6,467 nt of DNA from DATKEU01 sp036493295 (GTDB lineage: Bacteria > Myxococcota_A > Polyangia > Fen-1088). Below, piece by piece: positions 1 to 6,434 of this stretch. Position 1 is the stretch's first letter; each line of letters opens with the position of its first letter. The notes under the pieces were generated by a model. It did no database searches, was not told the DNA's origin, and saw nothing but the letters and a program-made list of their open reading frames with translations. A program made the position numbers and the translations under genes. Where the stretch lies: positions 1-6,467 of the forward strand of contig DASXQB010000067.1 of assembly GCA_036493295.1 (NCBI GenBank), in the 5' to 3' direction.

Positions 1-25
1 CCACCATCGACCATCGATCAACGCC

Positions 26-1750
26 ATGGCCGAGATTCACCTGGCGATCCAGGACTGGGTGGCGCTGCTGCTGGACAAGCGCACGCTGCTGGCCACCGCC
101 GACGGCGAAGAGAAGGTTCGCCTGTCCGAAGAGATTGGCGATCTTTACGCCGAAAAGCTGCACAACCCGGGCAAGGCCATCGCCGCCTATCAATCGGTGC
201 TGGCGCTGTCCCCACAGCGCCGCCACGCCCTGCACAAGATTCTCGAGCTTTACACCGCCGGCAAGCAGTGGCCGCGCGCCGCCGAAACTTTGCTGCGCCT
301 GGCCGAGCATGAAGATCAGCCAGCGGTGCGGGCGAAGTATCTGTACGCCGGAGCGGTGATCCAGCGCGACGAGATGAACGATCGGGCGCAGGCGCTGGGT
401 CTTTTGAACCGCGCGCTGGACGAAGCGCCGGAGCTCAGCAAGGCCTTCGACGCCATCGAGCGCATCACCAGCGAGATCGGCGACTGGAAAGAATTGGCCC
501 GCAGCTACCGCCGCATGATCAAGCGCCTGCCGCCCGACGGCCACGACGAGTTTCGCCTGCGCCTGTGGAATGGCCTGGGCGAGGTGGCGCTGCAGCGCCT
601 GGGCGATCGCGACCTCGGCACCACGGCGCTGGAGGTGGCCAGCACGCTGGATCCCGACAACCTGAAACGCCACGAGCTTCTGGCCGAGCTGTACGTGCAG
701 GCCGGCCCCGCGCAAGTGGACAAGGCAATCACCCACAACCAGCGCCTGGTGGCGATGAACCCGGATCGTTTGAGCACCTATCGTGCGCTGGCTCGGCTTT
801 ACGCCGACAGCGGCCAGCGCGACAAGCAGTGGTGCGTGTCGGCCACGCTGGCCTTCCTGCGCAAGGCCGACCCCGAGGTGCAGCAGTTCTACGAGCAGCA
901 CCGCCCGGTTGATCTTCGCGCAACCCGCCGCCATTTCACCGACGAAGTGTGGCCGCGCATCGTCCATCCCGACGAGGATCCGTTCGTGGCGGCGATCTTC
1001 ATTCTGCTGGGACACTTCGTGGCGGCGACGACGGCGCAGCAGCACCAGGCGGTGGGCATCAAGCGCAAGGACCGCGCCGACGTCGGGCGCGACGAACGCC
1101 CGCCTTCGCGCGTGCTGCGTTATGTGGCGCAGACGCTGGATCTGCCGCCACCCGATCTCTTCTTCACCGACGCCGAGGGGCACGCCCTGTCGATGTTGAA
1201 CCTGCAGGAGAAAGGAACGCTGACGCCGGCGTTCCTGATCGGGCTTGGCTTCGCCCAGCGCAGCAGCGAACCGGACCTGGTGTTCGAGCTGGGCAAGCGC
1301 ATGGCCTTCCTGCGGCCGGAGCGTTTTCTGCGCAGCGCCCTGCCCTCGCCGGCCGCGCTGGATGTGACGTTGCGCGCGGCGATGACGCTGGCCGGAACGA
1401 CCATCGGCAACGGCACGCACAACGGCGAGGTCGATCGGCTGACCGATCACCTGCGCCGCCTGGTGCCCCGCCCGGTCACCGAACAGCTGGCCTCGGTCGG
1501 CCGCAAGCTCTTGGCCGCGCACAGCGACGTCATCGACATGGAGGCGTGGATGGCGGCGGCGGATCTGACCGCGGCGCGCGTCGGCTTTGTGCTGGCAAAC
1601 GATCTCGGCGCCGCTGCGCACATGATCGCCACCGAGCCGCCGGGGGGAAGCCCGTTGCCGGTGAAACAGCGGCTGCGCGATCTGCTGGCGTACTCGGTCA
1701 GCGAGGATTACTTCGCGGTCAGGAAGTTCTTAGGCCTAGAACTGATGTAG
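26..1750 (+). CDS. TPR-repeat protein with a large uncharacterised C-terminal region (possibly 5'-truncated by the window)
   Basis: The N-terminal half (about residues 30-283) reads as seven successive TPR-like helical hairpins of 34-37 residues, with the usual small/aromatic spacing and Pro near repeat ends (for example 'ALSP' at 60-63, 'TLDP' at 207-210, 'AMNPD' at 244-248). TPR arrays are protein-binding scaffolds. Residues about 300-574 form a non-repeat, mostly helical region with no motif I can name; it ends in 'SVSEDYFAVRKFLGLEL', an ending I associate with large TPR proteins of Myxococcota (from memory, not searched). No signal peptide or membrane segment is visible, so it is probably cytoplasmic. 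The frame has no stop between the left edge and the ATG at 26, there is no clear Shine-Dalgarno sequence, and the first residues resemble the second half of a repeat; the real start may lie upstream. It ends in TAG at 1748-1750, 15 bp before the lipoprotein gene. Coding status is firm; start and function are not. Confidence 0.88.
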   Translation: MAEIHLAIQDWVALLLDKRTLLATADGEEKVRLSEEIGDLYAEKLHNPGKAIAAYQSVLALSPQRRHALHKILELYTAGKQWPRAAETLLRLAEHEDQPAVRAKYLYAGAVIQRDEMNDRAQALGLLNRALDEAPELSKAFDAIERITSEIGDWKELARSYRRMIKRLPPDGHDEFRLRLWNGLGEVALQRLGDRDLGTTALEVASTLDPDNLKRHELLAELYVQAGPAQVDKAITHNQRLVAMNPDRLSTYRALARLYADSGQRDKQWCVSATLAFLRKADPEVQQFYEQHRPVDLRATRRHFTDEVWPRIVHPDEDPFVAAIFILLGHFVAATTAQQHQAVGIKRKDRADVGRDERPPSRVLRYVAQTLDLPPPDLFFTDAEGHALSMLNLQEKGTLTPAFLIGLGFAQRSSEPDLVFELGKRMAFLRPERFLRSALPSPAALDVTLRAAMTLAGTTIGNGTHNGEVDRLTDHLRRLVPRPVTEQLASVGRKLLAAHSDVIDMEAWMAAADLTAARVGFVLANDLGAAAHMIATEPPGGSPLPVKQRLRDLLAYSVSEDYFAVRKFLGLELM

Positions 1751-1765
1751 CGTATTCTGGCCGGC

Positions 1766-3586
1766 ATGACTTTGCGCGCTGCCGACCGTCGCTGTGAGGG
1801 ACACCGTCTCGCCCGCGGCCTGACCACGATTGCTTTGGCCGCGCTGTCCGCTCTGTCCGCCTGCGCTTCCACTTCTACGAACGCGCCCGGCGCGCCAGGC
1901 ACGGCGAGCGCCGCAATCGCGCCCACGGCGCCGGCTCTTCCACCGCCCGCGCCGGCGGTTCAGTTTCGCACCGCCGCCGAATCGCGTCCGGCGCTGCTGG
2001 CGTCGATCTCCATCCCGTCGATCGATCGCTTGCTGGGCAGCGGAACGGCGCTGGTCGGTCGCGCTGTGCCGCTGCCGCTGGATGCGATCAGCGTCCGCGA
2101 CATGCTGCTGTCTCAGGCCGGCCTGTCGCCGAACGTCGGCGAGAACCTGGATTTCTCCAGCCCGGCGGGCGTTGCCGTGGTGGCCATGGGCCCGGGCACC
2201 GACGCCGGCGTGGTGATGGCCATCCCCGCCAAGGGCGCGGCACAGGCGCGGCAGGCGGTGGCGGCGCTGGGCAAGACGCTGTCGAAACGGGGCGAGGTCT
2301 CCGAGGTGTCGAACGGCGCCGGCGGCAAAGGTTGGATCTGGATGTCCGGCAGCGTGCTGGTGCTCAGCGATTCGCTGGACGCGCTGGTGAAGGGCGCCGC
2401 GCTGGCCATGGAGGCGCGCCGGCCGGCCACTGAAGACGTGACCGCCGTGCTGTTCCCCGACGCCATCGCCGCCGCCAACGGGACCGACGTGAAGACGGCG
2501 ATAGCCAAGACAATCAACACGGCGCGGGCCGCGCAGGCCGCGCAGGGCATGGCCATGAACCCCGATTCGGTGTCGCTGTTCTCCGACATGCTGGGCCTGG
2601 TCGCTGACACCTCGACGTTCGAGATCGGGCTGGCGGTCGACACCACCCGCGGCGTCAGCATCCGCACGCGCATGAACGCCAAGCCGGGATCCAAGCTGGC
2701 CGCCGTATCGGAAGAGACGCACCCGGTGGCGTTCGATCCGCTGCTGTTTTCCGGCGGCAAGGAGGTCACGCTGCTGGCCGGTGCCAGCACCGGTCCGCTG
2801 TTTCGCGCCCACATCGCCCGCTTGCACCAGCGCCTGCAAAACAGCAAGGAACCGGGCGCCGCCGCCGCGCTGGCCTTCTTCGACGCCACCGTGGACGCCG
2901 TCGCCGGCATGGGCGCCGTGTCCGGCTATCTGCGTCCCGAGCTGGATTTTCGAGCCATTTATCCGCTGAAAGACGCCAATGCCGCGGGCAAGGTGACAGC
3001 GGCGCTGAAGCACCTGGATCAAAAAGCGGCGCTGGCTTTGATCAAATCGCAGATGGACGGCACCAAAGTCCTCTTCGATTGGTCGGTGAAGAAAGAGACT
3101 GTCGGCAAGCTGACCGCGCTTCACTACTCGATGATCCCGAACCTCAAAAGCGACCTGCCGGGACTGCGCGACTTCTGGAAAAAATTCTTCGGCAAGTCCC
3201 TGGACATCTACAGCGCTGTGTCCGGCTCGCGTTTCATCGCCACCGGCGGCAAGAAGGCGAAGGCTGATCTACTGGCGCTGGCCGCCGGCAAGGGCGCCGA
3301 GCCGAGCGGTGAGGCAGCGCGCGCCATCGCCGCCGCCAAGGGCAAGGACTTGCTCGAGTACTTCGATTTCGGGCCGCTGGTGTCGACCATCGCGGCGCTG
3401 TCGAACGATCCGCGCGCCGCCCTGCTGGCCAAAGGCACCCAGGCGCCGATTCCGCTGGCATTGACCGCGGGCGGGGACGGCAAGGGCCAGGTCACCACCT
3501 TCGAGCTGAACATTCCGCCCGCCGCGTTCAGCGGCGTGGGCACGCTGCTGCAGGGCTTGAACGCCTCGGCCGGCGCGCGCAAATAG
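1766..3586 (+). CDS. Putative outer-membrane lipoprotein of unknown function (606 aa)
   Basis: The N-terminus has an Arg-rich n-region (residues 1-18), a hydrophobic core (about 19-30) and a lipobox L30-S31-A32-C33, predicting signal peptidase II cleavage and lipidation at Cys33. Residue 34 is Ala, not Asp, which by the Enterobacteria rule favours the outer membrane; whether the rule holds in this organism is not shown. An Ala/Pro/Ser/Thr linker (34-65) leads to a soluble domain (66-606) that I do not recognise. Two segments share a pattern of a beta strand, 'SGS', another strand, then an Ala/Leu helix: about 189-218 and 479-510. This suggests an internal duplication and vaguely recalls DUF3352-type proteins. 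No catalytic motif is seen. An in-frame TAG lies 18 bp upstream of this ATG, and it is the first ATG after that stop; a CTG at 1757 is a less likely alternative. The Shine-Dalgarno sequence is weak, so reinitiation after the TPR gene is plausible. The stop is TAG at 3584-3586. Confidence 0.9.
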   Translation: MTLRAADRRCEGHRLARGLTTIALAALSALSACASTSTNAPGAPGTASAAIAPTAPALPPPAPAVQFRTAAESRPALLASISIPSIDRLLGSGTALVGRAVPLPLDAISVRDMLLSQAGLSPNVGENLDFSSPAGVAVVAMGPGTDAGVVMAIPAKGAAQARQAVAALGKTLSKRGEVSEVSNGAGGKGWIWMSGSVLVLSDSLDALVKGAALAMEARRPATEDVTAVLFPDAIAAANGTDVKTAIAKTINTARAAQAAQGMAMNPDSVSLFSDMLGLVADTSTFEIGLAVDTTRGVSIRTRMNAKPGSKLAAVSEETHPVAFDPLLFSGGKEVTLLAGASTGPLFRAHIARLHQRLQNSKEPGAAAALAFFDATVDAVAGMGAVSGYLRPELDFRAIYPLKDANAAGKVTAALKHLDQKAALALIKSQMDGTKVLFDWSVKKETVGKLTALHYSMIPNLKSDLPGLRDFWKKFFGKSLDIYSAVSGSRFIATGGKKAKADLLALAAGKGAEPSGEAARAIAAAKGKDLLEYFDFGPLVSTIAALSNDPRAALLAKGTQAPIPLALTAGGDGKGQVTTFELNIPPAAFSGVGTLLQGLNASAGARK

Positions 3587-3594
3587 CGGGAGTC

Positions 3595-3615
3595 TGGAAC
3601 CCTCCCAGGGTTCCA
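3595..3615. terminator. Perfect 9-bp hairpin between convergent genes, likely bidirectional terminator
   Basis: TGGAACCCT at 3595-3603 and AGGGTTCCA at 3607-3615 are exact reverse complements around a 3-nt CCC loop. The hairpin sits in the 32-bp gap between the lipoprotein stop (3586) and the hydrolase stop (3619, other strand), 8 nt and 3 nt from the respective gene ends. This placement and the perfect symmetry fit a shared terminator. Neither strand has a proper U-tract after the stem (AAATTC on +, GACTCC on -), so it may act as a GC-rich hairpin terminator without a U-tract, or as a 3'-end stabiliser. GGGAG at 3588-3592 can alternatively pair with CTCCC at 3602-3606, a mutually exclusive fold on the + transcript. 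Confidence 0.65.
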
Positions 3616-3618
3616 AAT

Positions 3619-4710
3619 TCAGATCCCCTTGAGCAGCGCCTTGACCTCGACCTCGGCCGGCTTGCCGCGTGGAGTGTAGCTGCGGCTGCCGGGACCGCCG
3701 TAGCCGTACCAGTTCCAGATGTACACGCCGTCGAGAAACGGCGTTCCCGACCACACGCGCCGGAACGCCGCGAAGGCCCGGCGCTGCTCCTCGACGTCGG
3801 CGACGCCGCCCGGCGCCTCGTCCCAGGGCGCCGCGGTGGCCCCGGCGCGCGAGCGATAGCCAAGCTCGGTGAAGACGAACGACGACGACGCGCCCGAGGT
3901 TGCCGCGCCCGCCGCCAGCGCCGCTGTCTTGCGCTCAGCGCGCCAGGCGGAAAGCTCGCTCTTGATGCGTCGCCAGCTGGCTTCCAGAGCAGCGTCGTCG
4001 GCCGGCCCGCCGGCGGTGCCGCGCAGGTCGAAATAGCCGGTGATTCCTTCTTCGTCGACGAGGTCGAACAGACGCGCCTGCCGGTAATGGTCCCAGTTCG
4101 CCGAGTACACCAGCGTGCCCTTGAACAGCCCGCGTATGCGTTCAACCAGCGGCCGCCAGCGCGCGACGTCCCCGTCCAGCGAGGACAGCTCGCTGCCGAT
4201 CACCAGCCGCTGCGCGCCGGTCACCGCCGCCACCGCCGCCAGATCGCCCAGCACGTCGGTGTAACGACGAAACCAGCGCTCCGGATCAGCCGGCGCCAGC
4301 GTCCCTCGCCACTCGCCCGGTCGCGGCGCTGACAGGCGAACGATCGGGAACACCGACACCTCCAGGCGATCGCGCAACGCCGCGCGGATGGTGTCCGCCA
4401 CCACCTCCAGCGTCGGCGAAAACCGGGTGTGCAGGTGCAGATCATCGCTGGCGCCGTTGGTTTGGTAGATGGGCACGATCAACGCCACGTGGGTCGCGCC
4501 CAGCGCCACGATCTCCGCCAGCAGGGGCGCGTACGAAAAGCCAACGTCCTCGGCGAACAGCCCCAGGGCGACGCCGCGCTGGCGGTGTTCGTCGGACGTG
4601 TCGACCGGCGCAGACGGTGGTGATGGTGGCGACGGCGACGGGACGGCGCCCGGTGGCGTTTTCACCGTCGACGCCAGCAGCAACGCGCCGGCGATCAACC
4701 GTGGGATCAT
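3619..4710 (-). CDS. Exported TIM-barrel glycoside hydrolase, GH113 (beta-mannanase)-like
   Basis: The sequence follows the order of clan GH-A (beta/alpha)8 hydrolases of the GH113 type. It has a first strand 'RGVALG' (45-50), 'LGATHVALIVPIYQ' (70-83), 'WRG' (134-136), 'VIGSEL' (170-175) with probable acid/base Glu174, 'YSANW' (202-206), 'FVFTELGYRS' (278-287) with probable nucleophile Glu282, 'GVYIWNWYG' (328-336) in the last strand, and 'YTPRGKPAE' (345-353). GH113 enzymes characterised so far are retaining beta-1,4-mannanases; the substrate here is inferred only. The N-terminus has a short hydrophobic stretch (5-15) and a Pro/Ser-rich linker (about 19-36), suggesting export, although the signal peptide is weak and cleavage is uncertain. 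The start is well fixed: an in-frame TAG lies at 4741-4743 on this strand, and ATG at 4710 is the only start codon after it, with GGGA about 10 nt upstream. An Ala-rich insertion (about 255-276) precedes the nucleophile strand. It is monocistronic here, convergent with the lipoprotein gene and divergent from the MinD fusion. Confidence 0.85.
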   Translation of the reverse strand: MIPRLIAGALLLASTVKTPPGAVPSPSPPSPPSAPVDTSDEHRQRGVALGLFAEDVGFSYAPLLAEIVALGATHVALIVPIYQTNGASDDLHLHTRFSPTLEVVADTIRAALRDRLEVSVFPIVRLSAPRPGEWRGTLAPADPERWFRRYTDVLGDLAAVAAVTGAQRLVIGSELSSLDGDVARWRPLVERIRGLFKGTLVYSANWDHYRQARLFDLVDEEGITGYFDLRGTAGGPADDAALEASWRRIKSELSAWRAERKTAALAAGAATSGASSSFVFTELGYRSRAGATAAPWDEAPGGVADVEEQRRAFAAFRRVWSGTPFLDGVYIWNWYGYGGPGSRSYTPRGKPAEVEVKALLKGI

Positions 4711-4790
4711 GAATTGCCGTCCCGCATCGGTGCTGGCAGTCTACCGTCACGGCGCCAACCGGGCAGCGGATCTGTTAAAAGAATGCCGGC
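4711..4790. promoter_or_regulatory. Divergent intergenic region, presumed to hold promoters for both flanking genes
   Basis: This 80-bp gap separates the start codons of the hydrolase gene (-) and the MinD-fusion gene (+), so promoters for both must lie in it or in the neighbouring coding starts. I see no convincing sigma-70 -35/-10 pair on either strand. The only AT-rich patch is TTAAAAGAA at 4775-4783, directly before the fusion start, where it is more likely a ribosome-loading region than a -10 box. No operator-like inverted repeat of good length is seen inside the gap. Confidence 0.4.
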
Positions 4791-4799
4791 ATGACCGGC
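4785..4799 (+). promoter_or_regulatory. Small GC hairpin enclosing the start codon of the MinD-fusion gene
   Basis: GCCGG (4785-4789) and CCGGC (4795-4799) can pair as a 5-bp all-GC stem with the ATG (4791-4793) in a 5-nt loop. The upstream sequence has only a weak A-rich ribosome-binding region (AAAAGAA, 4777-4783). The pairing could reduce translation initiation, but in GC-rich DNA a 5-bp stem can arise by chance, so this is a weak call. Confidence 0.2.
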
Positions 4800-6434
4800 G
4801 ATGAATCGGAGCATTACCCCGAGATCGAGATCTCGGACGATCTGCCCGAACCGCCCGCCACCCCCGAGCCCAGCCCCGAAGCCTTGACCGGCAGCGGCCC
4901 CTTGCCCGGCAGCCGCCTCATCGCCATCGGCGCCGGCCGCGGCGGGGCTGGTCGCTCGCTGCTGGCGGCCAACATCGCCATCTACCTGGCGCAGACCGGA
5001 AAAAAAGTGGTGGCCGTCGACGCCGATCCCGCCGGCGGCCCGCTGCACCAGCTGCTGGGCGCTCTCCGCCCGCCGCGCGGCTTCGGCGAGTTTCTGCGCG
5101 GCCGCGCCCAGACCCTGACCGAGCTGATCGTCGACACGCCAATCGCCAGCCTGAACCTGGTCAGCGGCGAAGGCGCCGCGCTTGGCGCGATGAAAAGCAA
5201 GGTCACCGCCAAGGCCATCCTCATGGCCGTGCGCCAGCTCCACGCCGACTACGTGGTGATGGATCTCGGGCCGGCCGACAGCACGGTGACCCTGGATTTA
5301 TGGCTGGGCGCGGACGTTCCGGTGGCGGTGACGCTGCCCGATCCGGCGTCGATCGAGGCGACCTACCGCCTGGTGAAAAGCGCTTTCGTGCGCAAGCTGC
5401 GTTCGACGCGCGGCCTTGAACGACTGGTGACCAACCCCGGCGGCCCGCCCCACCCAGCGCTGGACATTTATCGGGCCGCTCGCGATCAGGGCGGGCCCCC
5501 CACAACAATCGATCGCCTGCGCGACGAGATCTTTCGCTATCGCCCGCGTTTCATCGTGAACCAGACGCGCAGCTTGCCGGATCTGAAGCTGGGCGTGCAG
5601 ATGGCCACGGCAGCACAGCGGCGTCTCGGCCACGCCTTCGACTATCTGGGCCACGTCGAATCCGACGAGACGGTGTGGCTGGCGGCCCGACGGCGGCGAC
5701 CGCTGGTGGCCGAGTACCCCGAATCGAAAGTGGCGAAGAACATCGAGCGCATCGCCCGCCGCCTGCTGTCCGGCGACAGCGAGCGCGAACGCGCCAACGC
5801 CGCGCCGGCGCCGCTGCGCCTGGAAGAAGAGCAGACCCACTACGAGATCCTGGAGACCGAACCCGGCATCAGCGACGAGGAGGTGCGGCGCGCCTACCGG
5901 GCGTTGAAAGAGATCTACGCCGCCGGCTCGCCGGTGATCGCTGGTTTGTACGACGAGCACGAGCTGGGCGAGTTGCACGCCCGCGCCAACGCCGCCCACG
6001 ACACGCTTTTCGCGCCGGAGCGCCGGCGCCTTTACGACCTGGCCTTGCCAGAGGCCGACCTGGCGCGAGCGGTGCGGGCAGCGGCGCAAGGGGCACGCCG
6101 CAGCGGCGGCATGCCGGCGGCGCCCGATCGCGCCGAATCACCCGAACCGGTGCTGGACGTCGACGAGGAGATCACCGGCGCGGTGCTGAAAAAAATCCGC
6201 GAGACGCGCGGGATCGAGCTGGCGGAGATCGCCCAGCGCACCAAGATCAGCGAACGCTACCTGCGCGCCATCGAGGAGGAGCGGTTCTCGGACATGCCCG
6301 CCGCCGTGTATGTGCGGGGCTACGTCATGGAGTACGCGCGGGCCCTGCGCATCGACGCCCAACGCGTCGTCGACAGCTACCTCGCCCGCTACCGCAAAGG
6401 CGCCACGCCCGCCCCGACCACGGCCCCCGAGTAG
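4791..6434 (+). CDS. MinD/ParA-like P-loop protein fused to a J-like domain and a RodZ-type HTH domain
   Basis: Residues 1-40 are an acidic, Pro-rich tail. Residues 41-326 are a MinD/ParA/FlhG-type fold: a P-loop region at 47-56, 'VVAVDAD' with D77 and D79 in the switch/Walker A' position, Walker B-like 'YVVMDLG' with D158, and 'FIVNQTRS' with N257 at the usual base-contact strand. The P-loop reads R50-G-G-A-G-R55-S, so both the signature and the phosphate-binding Lys of KGGxGK[ST] are Arg. Residues 349-417 resemble a J domain ('YEIL...SDEEVRRAYRALKEIY', 'PERRRLYDLAL'), but HPD is replaced by A377-A378-G379. Residues 458-535 match the RodZ N-terminal HTH ('LAEIAQRTKISERYLRAIEEE', then 'VYVRGYVMEYARAL'); in RodZ this domain binds MreB. 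There is no membrane segment and no MinD-type C-terminal targeting helix, so it is probably cytoplasmic. The start is fixed by an in-frame TAA at 4776-4778. ATPase activity is doubtful; a scaffold role in polarity, shape or division is inference. Confidence 0.92.
   Translation: MTGDESEHYPEIEISDDLPEPPATPEPSPEALTGSGPLPGSRLIAIGAGRGGAGRSLLAANIAIYLAQTGKKVVAVDADPAGGPLHQLLGALRPPRGFGEFLRGRAQTLTELIVDTPIASLNLVSGEGAALGAMKSKVTAKAILMAVRQLHADYVVMDLGPADSTVTLDLWLGADVPVAVTLPDPASIEATYRLVKSAFVRKLRSTRGLERLVTNPGGPPHPALDIYRAARDQGGPPTTIDRLRDEIFRYRPRFIVNQTRSLPDLKLGVQMATAAQRRLGHAFDYLGHVESDETVWLAARRRRPLVAEYPESKVAKNIERIARRLLSGDSERERANAAPAPLRLEEEQTHYEILETEPGISDEEVRRAYRALKEIYAAGSPVIAGLYDEHELGELHARANAAHDTLFAPERRRLYDLALPEADLARAVRAAAQGARRSGGMPAAPDRAESPEPVLDVDEEITGAVLKKIRETRGIELAEIAQRTKISERYLRAIEEERFSDMPAAVYVRGYVMEYARALRIDAQRVVDSYLARYRKGATPAPTTAPE

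Noticed and set aside
3..16. The short direct repeat CCATCGA near the left edge
   Set aside because: Two 7-bp copies in GC-rich sequence at the window edge are not evidence of a repeat element.
1760..1769. The shared string GCCGGCATGAC at the start codons of the lipoprotein and MinD-fusion genes, considered as a common translation or regulatory signal
   Set aside because: It is only 11 bases long, includes the start codon and a common GC palindrome, and the flanking sequences do not match. Chance is enough to explain it.
949..1797. A 282-codon open frame on the plus strand overlapping the TPR gene and the lipoprotein start
   Set aside because: Its composition is almost entirely Ala/Gly/Arg/Pro, typical of an out-of-frame shadow, and it runs across the boundary of two well-supported genes.
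1736..3124. A 462-codon open frame on the minus strand, antisense to most of the lipoprotein gene
   Set aside because: It is Arg/Gly/His/Gln-rich with no domain-like pattern, as expected for the reverse strand of GC-rich coding DNA. The plus strand has a clear lipoprotein signal and normal protein composition.
4714..4719. TTGCCG as a possible -35 box for the MinD-fusion gene
   Set aside because: No acceptable -10 hexamer lies 16-18 bp downstream, so a sigma-70 promoter cannot be supported.
4826..4835. A perfect 10-bp palindrome, CGAGATCTCG, early in the MinD-fusion coding region, considered as an operator
   Set aside because: It encodes part of the acidic tail, and about six palindromes of this length are expected by chance in a window this size. 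There is no second copy in the promoter region.
5298..6089. A 263-codon open frame on the minus strand within the MinD-fusion gene
   Set aside because: It overlaps the J-like and P-loop coding sequence, is rich in Arg/His/Gln/Gly, and shows no motif; it is a shadow of the sense gene.
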